A stretch of 52,756 bases of DNA. Origin: Atkinsonella hypoxylon (Eukaryota; Ascomycota; Sordariomycetes; Hypocreales; Clavicipitaceae). The position numbers and the translations under genes are program-made. The DNA lies in the NCBI GenBank assembly GCA_000729835.1, contig JFHB01000211.1, forward strand, positions 1 to 52,756. Reading direction: 5' to 3'. Shown here piece after piece: positions 1-10,742 of this stretch (within the stretch, counting starts at the first letter, position 1; each line of letters starts with the position of its first letter). Below the pieces are notes generated by a model. That model saw only the letters and a list, made by a program, of their open reading frames with translations, did not search any database and was not told the DNA's origin.

Positions 1-1594
1 GGTATAGAAATAATACCTTTATTACAATAAATATTATATTTATCTATTAAGTTAATAAGTTTAGCTACAATATTTAGGTTTAAGTTTTCTACCTTAACCT
101 TATATTTATTATAAATATATAGTATATCCTTAGAACAAGAGATTCTATATATAGAAATACTATTATTAACTTTCTTAGGGTTAAATCTACTACTATTACC
201 TTCTTCTTAAGTCTTAAGATTTTCTGTAGGTAATAAACTATTATTAGGTGTAATATCTTTAGAAAAATATATATATAAATTAAATAGGTTTATAATTATA
301 TAGTTAGCCTTAAGCTCTTTATTATACTAAAGATAAGCAACCTTTTAATTTTTTTAGATTATAATAAATTTATCTAAATAGTTATAAACTACTATTTATT
401 TCTAGTTAGTTATACTAAGTAATATATCTAGAATAAGGTTAGATTTTAAGTATATATAGTAGGCAGTAGCCTTCTTATTAGCTAGTACCTCCTTCTATTT
501 AACTAGAATATACTTCTACGATTTTAGTAGAATTATTATAGCTTATACTGCTATTATATTCTAATATAAAATCTTTAAAATTAGCTAAAAAATACCTATT
601 TCTATAACTATATTATAAATAGACCTAATAGTAGCTCTAGAGCGAATAAAATTAATTTTAACACTATAATTATAGAGAAAGGTTAAACTTAGAAGAAGCT
701 TTAGTCCTAAGTTACTTATTATATTAGCTATAACTATAAAATAGCTAGTTATAGGTACACTATATATAGATCTAGAGATATAGAAGTTAAATGTAGCTAT
801 TTTAGAGATATAAAAGAATAACTGCACTTTAGTAATTAGTTTTAGCTCTATCTTTACCTATTTTATATTCTAACTAAACTAAATTAACTATACTTTATTA
901 ACTAGCACTAAAGAGGTTTTAGTATTTAGGTAGATTTAATGTAATAGTCCTTTATTATAGAATTAAATAGGAATCTTTAGAAAGAAATTTAACTTTAAAA
1001 TACTAGATTTAATAATCTATAGCTTTATAACTACTTTAACTACTTACTTTATCTAGATTCTCTATAAATCCTTTTAGTTTACCTTTATTTAAACCTTTTT
1101 CTTTTATTTTTCTTTACTTTTAGTAAAATAGGTTTTAATAAAGTTAAATTCTAAGCTAACTAGTAGTTCTTTAGTATTAACTATTTCTTCTTCTTCTATT
1201 AGCTAGTATTTATAGCTTTTAAGGTACTTCTTATAGTCTTTCTAGTTAAATTTATCTTTAAACGTTATTATATAGGTATATTCCTTATTATTTTGCAGTA
1301 AGCTCTATTATTAAAAACGTTAAAGCTACTAAGAATACTATAGCTTTAGCTAATAATTCTAGCTAGCCTCTAAATCTTAGTTCTACTAAGGCTAAAGTTA
1401 CTGCTCTTTTAGTAGCTAATTTCTTTAGTTTTATAGTAAGTACTAAGGATAATTATTCTAGTAATTTTTATAGAATAGAGGTTAGAACTAAAATTAACTA
1501 TTGCTTTTATTCTAATTAGTTTAGTTACCTTAAGCTACCTTATTATTTTTAAAGTTCTTACTATTAAATTTACTTTAAGTATAATAAGTATTAG
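1..1594 (-). pseudogene. G1a gag C-terminus, aspartic protease and pre-RT part of Gypsy-1 polyprotein (RIP-degraded)
   Basis: Read on the minus strand, this is the homologue of G1b 23645-25238. It covers the Gln/Asn-rich end of Gag, the retropepsin-type protease and the linker up to, but not including, the RT core. The only longer open stretch (585-827, 80 residues, containing ISRSIYSVPITSYFIVI) is part of the protease domain and is shared by G1b and G1c, so it is not an independent gene. Many TAA/TAG codons stand where G1b or G1c has CAA, CAG or TGG. The rest of pol lies left of the window. Known: in chromoviruses this protease releases Gag, RT and integrase. Inferred: non-functional. Confidence 0.85.
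1581..1594. repeat. Left target-site duplication of the LINE
   Basis: The 14-bp string ATAATAAGTATTAG recurs at 8309-8322. The unoccupied site in G1b (reverse complement of 23645-23658) has the same bases apart from RIP-type changes. Because the LINE ends in TAA repeats, the inner border of the duplication is ambiguous by a few bases. Confidence 0.82.
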
Positions 1595-1709
1595 ATAGCA
1601 TCTAATCTTTGAGTTTTTCGCCCGCACCCCGACAGCGACGCAGAACCGGCCCTAAAATCGACTAAACTTCAATAAAAACATTTACTAAGCCCGTTTAGGC
1701 CTCTCTATA

Positions 1710-3130
1710 ATAGTGCATTGCTCCTAGAGCGCTAGCGCAAAGAAGGCAGTTCTAATAGTAGTTAATAAAGGGGAAAGGGAGCTTGCCTAAAGCTACTACT
1801 ACCCCTAAGTAGGTATAGAAGCCTTTACTGCAGAGAAACAGCTTAATACTAAGTTGCCTTAGGGAAGGGACTAAGTGCTAAATTATCTATAGGAGTTCTA
1901 CCTAGAGATTGCTAGAATTATTCTAGCTGCAGCGCTTCTAGATATATAGAAAGTACTGCTAAAAGTATATAACGTAGAAAAAGCTAGGTTTAGGCATACT
2001 ACTGCCTATAACCTATTAACACTAGTTATAACTAAAAACCTTAAAAGAGTAGTTAAAAAAGCAGTTAAAAAGACTCTTTAGGCTAGCACTAAAGGGAATT
2101 TAACCTAGGCAAATATTGCAGCCTATAATATAACATTAGCAATAACTATAACTACTAGCTACCTAAGCACTCTCCTAGTCCCTCTATAATAGTACTATAA
2201 AATAATTGTTTAAGAAGATATAATCCTTAAGCCCTTAAAAAACAGAAGCTTAACTAAGATAGTTAAAGCAGTTAATTATGCTACTAAGTAAGGTACTACT
2301 ATAGCAGTAAGATGCTTATATAGTAGAGATATAGTTATTATATTTAAAGAGATAGCTAAACTATATAAAGAGAAATAGAGATAGCTTAAAGCCTCCTTTA
2401 GCTAAAGAGCAGCCCTTTAGTGTAAAATCTATAGTATTATTATTAAGAATTTCCTAACCTACTATACTATAGGAATTATAAAAGAAGAAATTATATAAAA
2501 CCTAGAAATAAAAAACAGCTTAAGTATTATTAAAGTAATAGTTTAGAAACTAAAGGGAACTATAATAAAAGCCTCTTTAATTATTTAACTAAATAGTATA
2601 GAGGCAGCTAACTGCTTATACTAAGTAAGGGCTATTTATATAGCTAAGATATTTAAAGTTAAACTATATAATAAAGCACTTTACCCTAAATAATACTTCT
2701 ACTACTATAGGTTTAGCTATATTATAAGATTCTACAAAAAGACCCCTTAGTATAGCTGCTGTAGTGCTAGCTAATATAAAAATAGAGAAAATATATACCT
2801 AACTAAATAGAGTTATATATAAGAATAGTACTCTAACTGCTATAGAGTCTACTTAGCCTAGTTTTACCTCTACTTAGTAGCTAAGGAATATTAGAATAGA
2901 GTAAGAGAAGTATATAGCAATAGGCTCTCTAAGTTTACTAACTATAAGCAGCTTACTCTAGAGCTAAACTATAGCTATAGGCGCTAAGCTAATAGATTAC
3001 TATCCTAAGAGGCCTCCTTAAGGAAGAGAAAGCCTAAAAGACCCCTAAGAAGTAAGAATAAGCTAATATCTCTATTATACCTCTTTAGCTAAGATATTAC
3101 GCTCTTCTTAAGCTAATAGGCTAAGGCTAG
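1710..3130 (+). pseudogene. LINE ORF1 (Gag-like nucleic-acid-binding protein with zinc knuckles), RIP-degraded
   Basis: One frame (codons starting at positions divisible by 3) reads through this span with only TAA/TAG interruptions. Recognisable runs are IVIIFKEIAKLYKEK and YYIIGI-type segments, followed by a knuckle region near 2690-2800 whose residues read F-Y-Y-Y-R-F-S-Y-I-I-R-F-Y-K-K-T-P. That is the C-x2-C-x4-H-x4-C knuckle with Cys and His turned to Tyr by RIP; a second knuckle follows (SCCSAS). Known: fungal Tad1-clade ORF1 proteins coat the element RNA. A basic stretch (KRKPKRP-type, about 3020-3050) follows. The exact start is not certain, as no ATG survives near 1710. ORF2 starts in another frame close to its end. 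Confidence 0.72.
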
Positions 3131-3133
3131 TAC

Positions 3134-6100
3134 GCTTTAAACTAACACTACTGTACCTTTATCCTTAGCTCTAAACTCTATATATTAACAGTTATATACT
3201 AGAATATATAGAAGAGGTTAACGCTAATACAGCTAGCTCTAACCTACTAGAATAATATAGATATAGTAGTGCTGCAGGAACTAGCTAGAACTAGCTAGTT
3301 TCCCTTTAACTTAAGCTTAAGATAGTTTTAACTAGTAGTATATAGAAGCTATATAGTAGTGTATATTAATAGATAGTATAGTCCTAAGAAGTAGGTAGCC
3401 TAGAATAGAGCAAACTAATGTAGTATTTAATTAGAAAGCACTAAGATTTACTCTATTTACTTACTGCTATATAAGAGAGATTAAGCTACCTCTTTTACTA
3501 ACTTTAGCTTAGCTTACTCTAGGTTCTAGAGCGTCTTTATAGGTAACTTTAACTAGCACTACCTAATGTAGAATAAGGTAAATAGAATGTTACTAAGCTG
3601 CAACACTATACTTACGTTTATAATATAGTAGTAGCTTAGCCTTACTATACTTTAGAGTAAGGTTACCTAAAGAGTATAGAGAAAAAGGAATAGTATAATA
3701 AACTACACCTAGGCAACCTATAACCTAAGGATTAAATATATTAACCTAGCCTCTCTAGCTAGCTTTAACTATATACTGTAGATAATTAGGGTTAAGTTAA
3801 ACCTAGGCCCTAAAGACAATAGGCTAGTAATATACCTATAGTTCTTTATAGATAAAGATATTATTTAAGCTAAAGTAAATAACTGCCTTTAAGCTAGTTG
3901 CACTACAGCACCTATATAGACCTACACTAAAATTAACGCCTATATATAGTAGCTAATAGACTAACTCTAAGTAATTATAAACATTATAGCCCTAAAGAAG
4001 CTCTAGGGCGCCTTTAGACAGCTACTATAGTAGAACTAATAAGCCTATAAGGTAAAAAGGGAAGTTAATATAGCTTTAAAACAGTAGTGCACTAGTAGAA
4101 CTAATAATAACTAGCAGCTTACTACTAAGGCAGTAGCGTCTTAAGACTAAATTATAAGAGAGAAATAGAGAAAAGCCTAAAGGAATACTGTTAATAGAGC
4201 TAAATCCTACTATAGCAACCTCTAAAGCCTTAAAAGATAGACTAAGTTATATAGCAGCCTTTTACTAGAAACTAGCTAAATACTAACGCTAGTCTATACA
4301 GTAAATAGCACTATAGTTATAGCTATAATATATATAGAGAAGGCTACTGCCTTTACTAAGAGATTCTTCCTAGAGTTTAAGGCTAACTTAACTAATATTC
4401 TAGACCTATAATTTCTCTATCTTAATGCTGCTCTATTTCTACTAAAGAACTACTTTATAGAAGATAATATAAAGGATATACTACACAATATAGTAAGCTA
4501 GAAGGCACTAAAAGACAATAAGCTACTAGCTAGCTTCTTAAAAGCCTATAGGCTGCCTATAAGGAAGGTTTTAATATACCTACTTAATGCTAGCTACTAG
4601 CTTAGCTACTACCTAGCTCTCTTCTAAAAAGTAAGAGTTATAGTTCTTAAGAAGCTTAAGAAGCTCCTAGAAAACCTCTAAAAGGTAGAGAGGTAGAGAT
4701 CTATCTCCTTACTTAATGTTATAGAGAAAGTACTAGAAGCAGCAGTAGTATAGTAGCTTACCTATACTACTAAAGAGGGGTTGCTTCTACTAAAGCTTTA
4801 AATAGGCAATAGAGCAAATAGGTTTACTAAAGTAGCCCTTAGTACACTTATAGAGGTTATTTATATAGCTTAGCACTATAGTAGAACTACTTTACTATTG
4901 CAGCTAAATATCTCTACAGCCTTTAATATAGTTAGCTACACTAAACTAGTCTATATACTAGTTTAAGTAGAACTTCTAAACTAAATAGCAGCTTAGGTTT
5001 ATAGCTTTACTACCTTAAGGTTAATGTGCCTCTACTTTACTAAAGAAACAATAGAGAAGCTAGCTATACCTATAGAGATACTATAGAGGTTCTCTATTTT
5101 CTCTATTCTTTTTTTACTATATATTATACCTTTATATAAAAAACTTAAAGAAGTAGATACTACTATTACACTAAAGTTCTTTAATAATACTAATATTATT
5201 ATATATAGAAGAAGTATAGTAAAGACCTAGGGGCAGCTTAAGTGCGCTTAAGTAATCTATAAGGAGTAGTTAAAAGAGTTTAGCTTTTAATTTAACCTAG
5301 TAAAGAGTAAGCTTTTATACTTTACTAGAGGCTATAGAGTAAATATAACGCTAGTTTAGCTTAGTACTATAATAATTTAGCCTATATAGTTAGTAAGGTT
5401 CCTTAGTATATAGATCTCTAGAAAACTACAATAGAAAGCCTATTTAGCTAAGGTTAAGGTAAAGCTAAAGTAGCAGCAGCTTACCCTTACTGCACTAATA
5501 GCCTTAATATAAAGATACTAGTTTAAAGAAGCTTAACTAATATATATATAAGTTATCTAGAATACAGTTGCCTATAAAGTAAATATATACTATACCTTAA
5601 CCTAGAGTAGAGAGAAACTATACAGTATAGCTAAAGCCCTTATTAAAGAATAGCTTACTTACCTATATAGAGTTCTTAGAGCCTATAAGGCTACTCTATA
5701 GGCTCTAGCTAAGATAGAGGCAGTAATTCTCTCCTTAGACCTTTACCTAAACTATAGAGCCTATAAATTTAGAGAAAGAATTAAATAGAATAGTATAGTA
5801 AACTAAATACACTAGGTATATACTTTAGTAGCTACTTAGCTTTAACGCTTAAGGCTATATAGGTAAAGATATACCTTTTAAGCTCTAAGTAGTAACGCTT
5901 TAGGCTAAGGAGAAGACCTATTTACTAAACTAGAACTAGAGATAGAATAGAAGAAAAGATAGCTAGTAGAATAGATAGAAGTAGTATATAGCTACTGTAG
6001 GCTAGTTCTAGTAGAAGATCCCTTTAACTTTAAGACTATAAAAAAGGCCCTTAAGCTGCACTAAAACCTAACTAAGTATAAGTTAGCTATTCTTACCTAA

Positions 6101-6470
6101 TTATACACTAAGAAGATAGGCTTAAACCTCTTTTTATATAGTTATAATGTACTTAATATACTAATACCTCTATACTACTATAAGGGCAGCAATAAGGATA
6201 TTTATTACTTAATTATTATATACCTACTATATAACTACCTTAGACTAAACAGTAGCACTCTACCTCTACTAAGGAACTCTAGGGATATTAGAGTAGCCCT
6301 TAACGCCTTAGAGTTAGCAGCTACACTAGTTAAATAGGTCCTTAATATAGGCTAACTCTTGTAATTCTACTTAGTAGAATAGCTTTAAAGAGATAAAGAG
6401 AAAAGAAATAAACTATACTTTAAGGACTAAATAGAGAGCATTAAGCTACTACCTTATTAGCAAACTAACT
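3134..6470 (+). pseudogene. LINE ORF2: endonuclease / reverse transcriptase, RIP-degraded
   Basis: The reading frame is constant (position 3185 in phase with 5174 and 6125) over about 3.3 kb. The N-terminus reads as an apurinic-type endonuclease, with NIDIVVLQELARTS near 3240-3290. The RT core is clear: LNISTAFNIVSYTKLVYILV near 4902, then LYSFTTLRLMCLYF, IPIEIL, and the catalytic box KFFNNTNIII at 5174, where the usual F-V/A-D-D has become F-N-N by G-to-A changes. SKLLYFTRG follows. The C-terminus (about 6100-6250) keeps the LTKYKLAILTQLYTKKIGLN segment and a damaged CCHC motif typical of fungal LINEs. Known role: nicks the target and copies the RNA. Dead here because of dozens of stops and the lost Asp pair. 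The stop position is approximate. Confidence 0.85.
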
Positions 6471-8308
6471 TAGGGAATAGCCTTAAGCGTAACCTATATA
6501 TAAGCTAAGATATATTATAAGGTAGAATATATATAGATATAGTATAAGATTAAGATAAATATATAGTAAAGGTATAGTTTTATTTATCTTATAGTATAAC
6601 TATTTTTATACTGCCTCTAGAGTAGAACCTAAGAGAGCTTATCTAGCTGCTAGTTCTTCTTAGTTAGTTACTTTACGCTTTAAGGCCTAGGCTAAGTCTA
6701 CTATAATAACAGTCTAGCGCTATAGCTTCTGTAGAATGCTCTTAAGGGCGTTAGCAATTCTCTTCTCTACTTCTATTATATTATAGTGCTAGTATAGAGC
6801 TAAAGCAGCAGCAGTAAAGGCATAGAATAGAGCTAAAGGGGCTAGAGAATTACTAATAGTATACTTAGCTGCTTCTTAAACAGCCTTATATTTATAAGCT
6901 AGAACTTACTAAGGTTAGCAATAGGTTATACTTAGGACTAAGGAGAGACCTTACTGCTTCTTTACTACCTTTAGCAAACTTAGCTTAAGAGTTAAGTAAT
7001 ACTTAAATTTTATTCTAGTAAACTAAGGACTACTTTAGCTACTAAAGCGTTAGTAAAGAGAGCCTAATCTAGAACTAAGGGTACTTATAGAAGCGTAATA
7101 ACAATATTAAGATATATAGCTAAAATATAAACTACTAGTACCTATAATATTAAGTTAGAGCTAGAACTGTTATAGAGAAAGAGCAGGACCTACCCTACTA
7201 GTAGCAACACTAAATAGTAGGGTTGTAGGTATAGGAAATATATAGCTAGTATAGTTAGTTATAAACAGCACTAAGCTAGAACTAGGTTAGTAAAGGTATT
7301 AGTAAGGGAGTAAAGCGCTTACGCTAAGAGCTAGAGCAGCTAAATTCTTAGGTATTTTTAAAAAATTTTAAAAAAAAAAATTTAATAAAAATTATTCTTT
7401 AACTTAAGTTAAAATAAATAAAAAATAGAGATAGAGTAAAGGACTTATAAAGGTAGTAGAGAGGTAGAGTTAAAAAGCTGTTTCTATATAACGTAAAAAA
7501 AATTAGCAAAAAATTTAATAAAAAAGAGAAGTATTTAGCTTATAGCTATATAGTGCTACTATATAGAGACTAGCTAGAGGCCTAGCCTAAGGGGATTTAG
7601 AAGGAATATATAGAAGAGAAAGCTTAGAAAAAGAAGAAAAAGAGAAAGAGAATATAAACCTAGAGAAGCTCTCTCTACTTATAGTTATAGCTAGCTTACT
7701 CTAGTAAGTAAGGTTAAACCTAGCTTATACTCTATAGGTAAGTAGGGACTAGTGCAACACTAAACTGCAACCTTAGGGGCTTATAGTATATACGCTCTAA
7801 CTTACTTATAAAGAGGCTGTAACTTACCTTCTGCCTAATGCAGCAGTCCTAGGGGCGTAAGTAAATTAGGCTTACTAGCACTAGGTTGTAACTAGCTTAA
7901 GCGTTCTTACTTCTGCTTAACCTAATTAGTTAATAATATATATAACTATATAGTAGCTAATAGCAAGTAAGGCAACAGTAAGAGCTACTAGGCAGCGCTA
8001 AAGCGCTACTAGTGCAGTAGGGCTAAAGGCCCCTTACTTCCCTCTCTCTTCTCTTTTCTCTCCCTTCTCTACTACCTAAATATATATATAGGTGTATATA
8101 TATATATCTAGTAACGCTGCTGTAGCTATTAGCCTAGCGCAGTAGAGCACCTACTGTTTATAATAGGGACCTTACTAGAGTTACTTAAGCTTTGCAGCAG
8201 CATTCATTATAGAAGCACTAGGGTTTTCCTCCCTGCTACAGGGTTTTTCCACGGTGGATTAGTGACTAAGCAGGGGTTCTAGCTTTCTAGCGTAATTTAA
8301 TAATAATA
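6470..8308 (+). other. Long 3' region of the LINE (about 1.8 kb), including a possible antisense frame and a (TAA)n tail
   Basis: No plus-strand domain is recognised here. On the minus strand a frame runs from about 7355 (ATA, a possible mutated ATG) to about 6600. It is Ser/Pro-rich at first, then helical-looking (for example TAAALALY and VEKRIANALKSIL). It holds some 22 TAA/TAG codons, a density similar to the background, so this is only a suggestion. Other contents are an A/T-only tract at 7348-7395, a polypyrimidine block near 8038-8068, alternating TA runs near 8077-8112, a less mutated 3' terminus (8215-8295) and the TAA repeat tail. Confidence 0.45.
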
Positions 8309-8315
8309 ATAATAA
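8299..8315 (+). repeat. (TAA)n tail of the LINE
   Basis: About five TAA units end the LINE immediately before and overlapping the target duplication. Short A-rich repeat tails are left by target-primed reverse transcription, so this fixes the LINE as plus-strand. Confidence 0.8.
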
Positions 8316-8322
8316 GTATTAG
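8309..8322. repeat. Right target-site duplication of the LINE
   Basis: Copy of ATAATAAGTATTAG at 1581-1594. It is followed directly by resumed G1a sequence (TACCTTCC, matching the reverse complement of G1b 23637-23644). Confidence 0.82.
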
Positions 8323-8927
8323 TACCTTCCTTATAGTTTTTTAATTTTTATTATTTTTCTAGATCCTTAAGGTATTTTTATAGATCCTTAACCTTATTAT
8401 TTACTATAGTAATATATATAAATCTTAAGTTTTTTACTGTTAAAATTAAGTATAGCTATTATAATCCTAGGTATAGCTTATAATAGAGTCTTAAAAGAAG
8501 CTAAAGATCTATAGTTTTACTATTTATATAGATATATTAAAATACTTTAGAGGTAAATTCCCTAAATAATTTTTCTTTAATTATATTTTACTCTATAAAC
8601 TTAGCTAAATTTAGCTATATTATTGTATTCTAGATCTATATACTAAATTCTTTATAGATAGTAGTATAAATAGAGTTTAAACTGCTAAAAATAGCTGTTT
8701 TTTTATAGTAATCTAGGTGCTACTTATACTATATTAATGTATTCCCTTTAAAGAGAGTTTAGAGCTTAATGTAAATAGCTTCTTAGGCATTAATTACACT
8801 ATAGCTATAGTAGTCTTTAATAGCTTAGATCTATAGCTCTATATTGTAGAAAATAGTATACTTTTCTTTATATAAAATTAGCTTATAGATATTTCTATTG
8901 TTAAAGGGTTTAAAGTAACTAATATTA

Positions 8928-8932
8928 GTAAT
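8928..8932. repeat. Left TSD of G2a (GTAAT)
   Basis: GTAAT immediately precedes TGTTATAGAC at 8933 and is repeated at 17018-17022. The empty site in G1b is ATTAC at 23035-23039 on the opposite strand. Confidence 0.93.
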
Positions 8933-9255
8933 TGTTATAGACTCAAGCCTTAGGCTCGGGTCTTTTAGTAGAGGGAGGACAGCAGGAGAGGGATAGAGAT
9001 CTATATAGGTAAAGGGATAGAAGCAAGCTGTATTCGTTTAGGAGTTAGCTGGACTTTGCTAGGCCCTAGAGAGAGAACCTTAGCTATAGAGTATATACTA
9101 AAAGGGGCTTCTAAGGGGATAGACCTACCCCTAAATATATAGTATAGAGGTATAGAGAGGCTTCTAGTTCCTTCTCTCTTTCTTCTTTTCTCTCTATAAT
9201 TATAGTTCTTATTATAGACGTTAGTTAGCAGTAGCTACTAGGTTAGTCTATTATA
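8933..9255 (+). repeat. G2a 5' LTR (323 bp)
   Basis: Starts TGTTATAGAC. Its last bases TATTATA are the mutated form of CATTACA at the end of the 3' LTR. The left part (8941-9000) keeps CTCGGG and GGGAGGACAGCAGG, whereas the 3' LTR has lost these. The right part is the more mutated of the pair. The promoter and polyadenylation site should lie here but are not individually visible. Confidence 0.94.
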
Positions 9256-9294
9256 TACTATAATTATTCTATAGATAGAACACTAGTAAGAATA

Positions 9295-10540
9295 ATGTTG
9301 TTTAGTTATAGTAATAAAGGCCTAGCTAGCTAGCTTAAGTACTCTTTTAACCTCTATAGAGAGGTAGAGAAAGATATAGTAGAAATTAGCTAGAAAGTAG
9401 TAAAAATTATAGTGCTTTATAAATTAGTTAAGAGCTAATCTCTATAGATAAAGGAGCTATAACGCTTTATAATAGACTATATATAGAAAAAGAAGCAGCT
9501 TTAAGCTGCAGTAGGCTAGCAGCTAGAGGAATCTAAACAGAAGCCTCTACCTATAGTAAACCTTTATAATAGAAATAAATAGAGCTTTTAGGCCTAGTAA
9601 ATAGTAATTACCTAAAAGCTTTAGGCTAATAGCGCCTTTATAGGTACAATATAGAACTAGTAGTACTATTTATACTAAAGCTTATTGCCTAAGGTTTAGT
9701 AAAGAGTAGCTGCCTATTATAAGGTAGGTAAAGTAAGAGAATATAATATATAAAGGTTCCTTAATTACTTAAAATTAGTCTTTATAGATTCTTACTAGTA
9801 AAACTAAGCCTTAATTAAGCTTAATTAGCTTTAATAGAGTAATAATAAGTAGTTTATAGAATTCTATATTTATTTTAAGGAGAAAATTACACTAGTAAAA
9901 AGAGCTAACTAGAATAATAGCGTAAAGTTAGCTAAGTTATAGATAGCGCTTAATAAGGAAATAAGGGATTATAGTGTAAAGAGAGATATCTTCTATTATA
10001 ACTACCTTTAGGCAGTAGAGCGCTACTACAGTATTACGCTAAACCTTAAGTTATATTATATTAAGAAATAACACTAGCTAAAACGTAGCTCTAGCTCTAG
10101 AGAGCTCTAGAATAGTAATACTAAGATAATTAAAGTTAACGCTATAGAAACCTAATAGAGATAGAAAAAGAGTATAAAGAAATCTAGAGTAAAACAACTA
10201 AATAAGGATGCTCTATAAGTAAAGTAGGTATTTAAGGCTAAACTTAAAAAATACTACTAAAAGAGGTAATACCTTTAGTGTAAGTTATTTTAATACTATA
10301 TTTAAGGATATAGATAGTAACTAGTAAAATATAAGCTAGAGTTAACTAGTGTATAAGCAGTAGTAATAGATAATATATAGAAGAAAAACTCTAATAAGTT
10401 AGAAAAAGGCTTACCTTTAGCCTTAAGCTTAGTATAGAGGTAAAGGCAATATAAATAATATAATAACTCTTACTTAATAGGCAGCTAAAAGAAGAATATA
10501 GAGAGATAACTAAAAAAATAAATATATTACTGTTCTTTAT
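9295..10540 (+). pseudogene. G2a gag, RIP-degraded
   Basis: An intact ATG at 9295 opens MLFSYSNKGLAS, and the frame continues to about 10540 with only TAA/TAG breaks. A long charged, helix-rich capsid-like region follows (for example LPIVNLYNRNK and SVKLAKLQIALNKEIRDYS). A Lys/Arg-rich segment and a damaged zinc-knuckle region lie near 10250-10320 (CKLF followed by YY where Cys is expected). Known: Gag of Ty3/Gypsy elements forms the particle and packages RNA. It starts only 40 bp after the 5' LTR, so the leader is very short. Pol lies in the -1 frame relative to this ORF. The end is approximate. Confidence 0.75.
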
Positions 10541-10742
10541 CTCTATACTCTTTAACTAACTATTATTCTATAATATATAGATAAATAGTAGGTATAACTG
10601 CTTTACTATAATAAGTAAGAGTTTAGTGTAATACCTTAGCCTAAAGTAGATTCTATTACTGTATAAAAGAATAGTATAAACAGCAGTAAAGGTTAAACAG
10701 TAGTTCTATAATAGCTACTAAAGAAGCACCTTAATTGCTTCT

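Larger units (their letters stand above)
1595..8308 (+). mobile_element. Full-length Tad1-like non-LTR retrotransposon (LINE) inserted in G1a
   Basis: This 6.7-kb insert interrupts G1a gag. It has no LTRs, is flanked by a 14-bp direct repeat, and ends in a (TAA)n tail at about 8299-8315, which is typical of target-primed LINE insertion. It carries ORF1 with zinc knuckles, ORF2 with an endonuclease, an RT and a C-terminal zinc motif, and a long 3' region. The first ~60 bp (around 1615-1660) and the last ~90 bp (around 8215-8295) keep many C and G, while the interior is saturated with RIP. No RNase H domain was evident after the RT. The 5' GC-rich start suggests full length rather than a 5' truncation. 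Confidence 0.88.
8309..8932 (-). pseudogene. G1a middle gag segment
   Basis: Reverse-strand homologue of G1b 23035-23658, without length change. It encodes the C-terminal half of the Gypsy-1 Gag, including the run QYRQYLDYYKKTAIF (near 8710 on the minus strand) and a charged helix EYLKDLEK. It is isolated between the LINE on the left and G2a on the right. Known: the Gag of Ty3-type elements builds the particle; this segment resembles a retrotransposon-gag capsid region by position only. Stops occur throughout. Confidence 0.78.

Noticed and set aside
585..827. 80-codon open frame (minus), also at 24412-24654 and 51661-51903, as a separate small gene
   Set aside because: All three are the same interior part of the Gypsy-1 protease region, open only between RIP stops and in phase with the gag-pol frame.
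8299..8315. TAA repeat as a plain microsatellite or telomere-like sequence
   Set aside because: It sits at the LINE end next to the target duplication, so it is the LINE tail.
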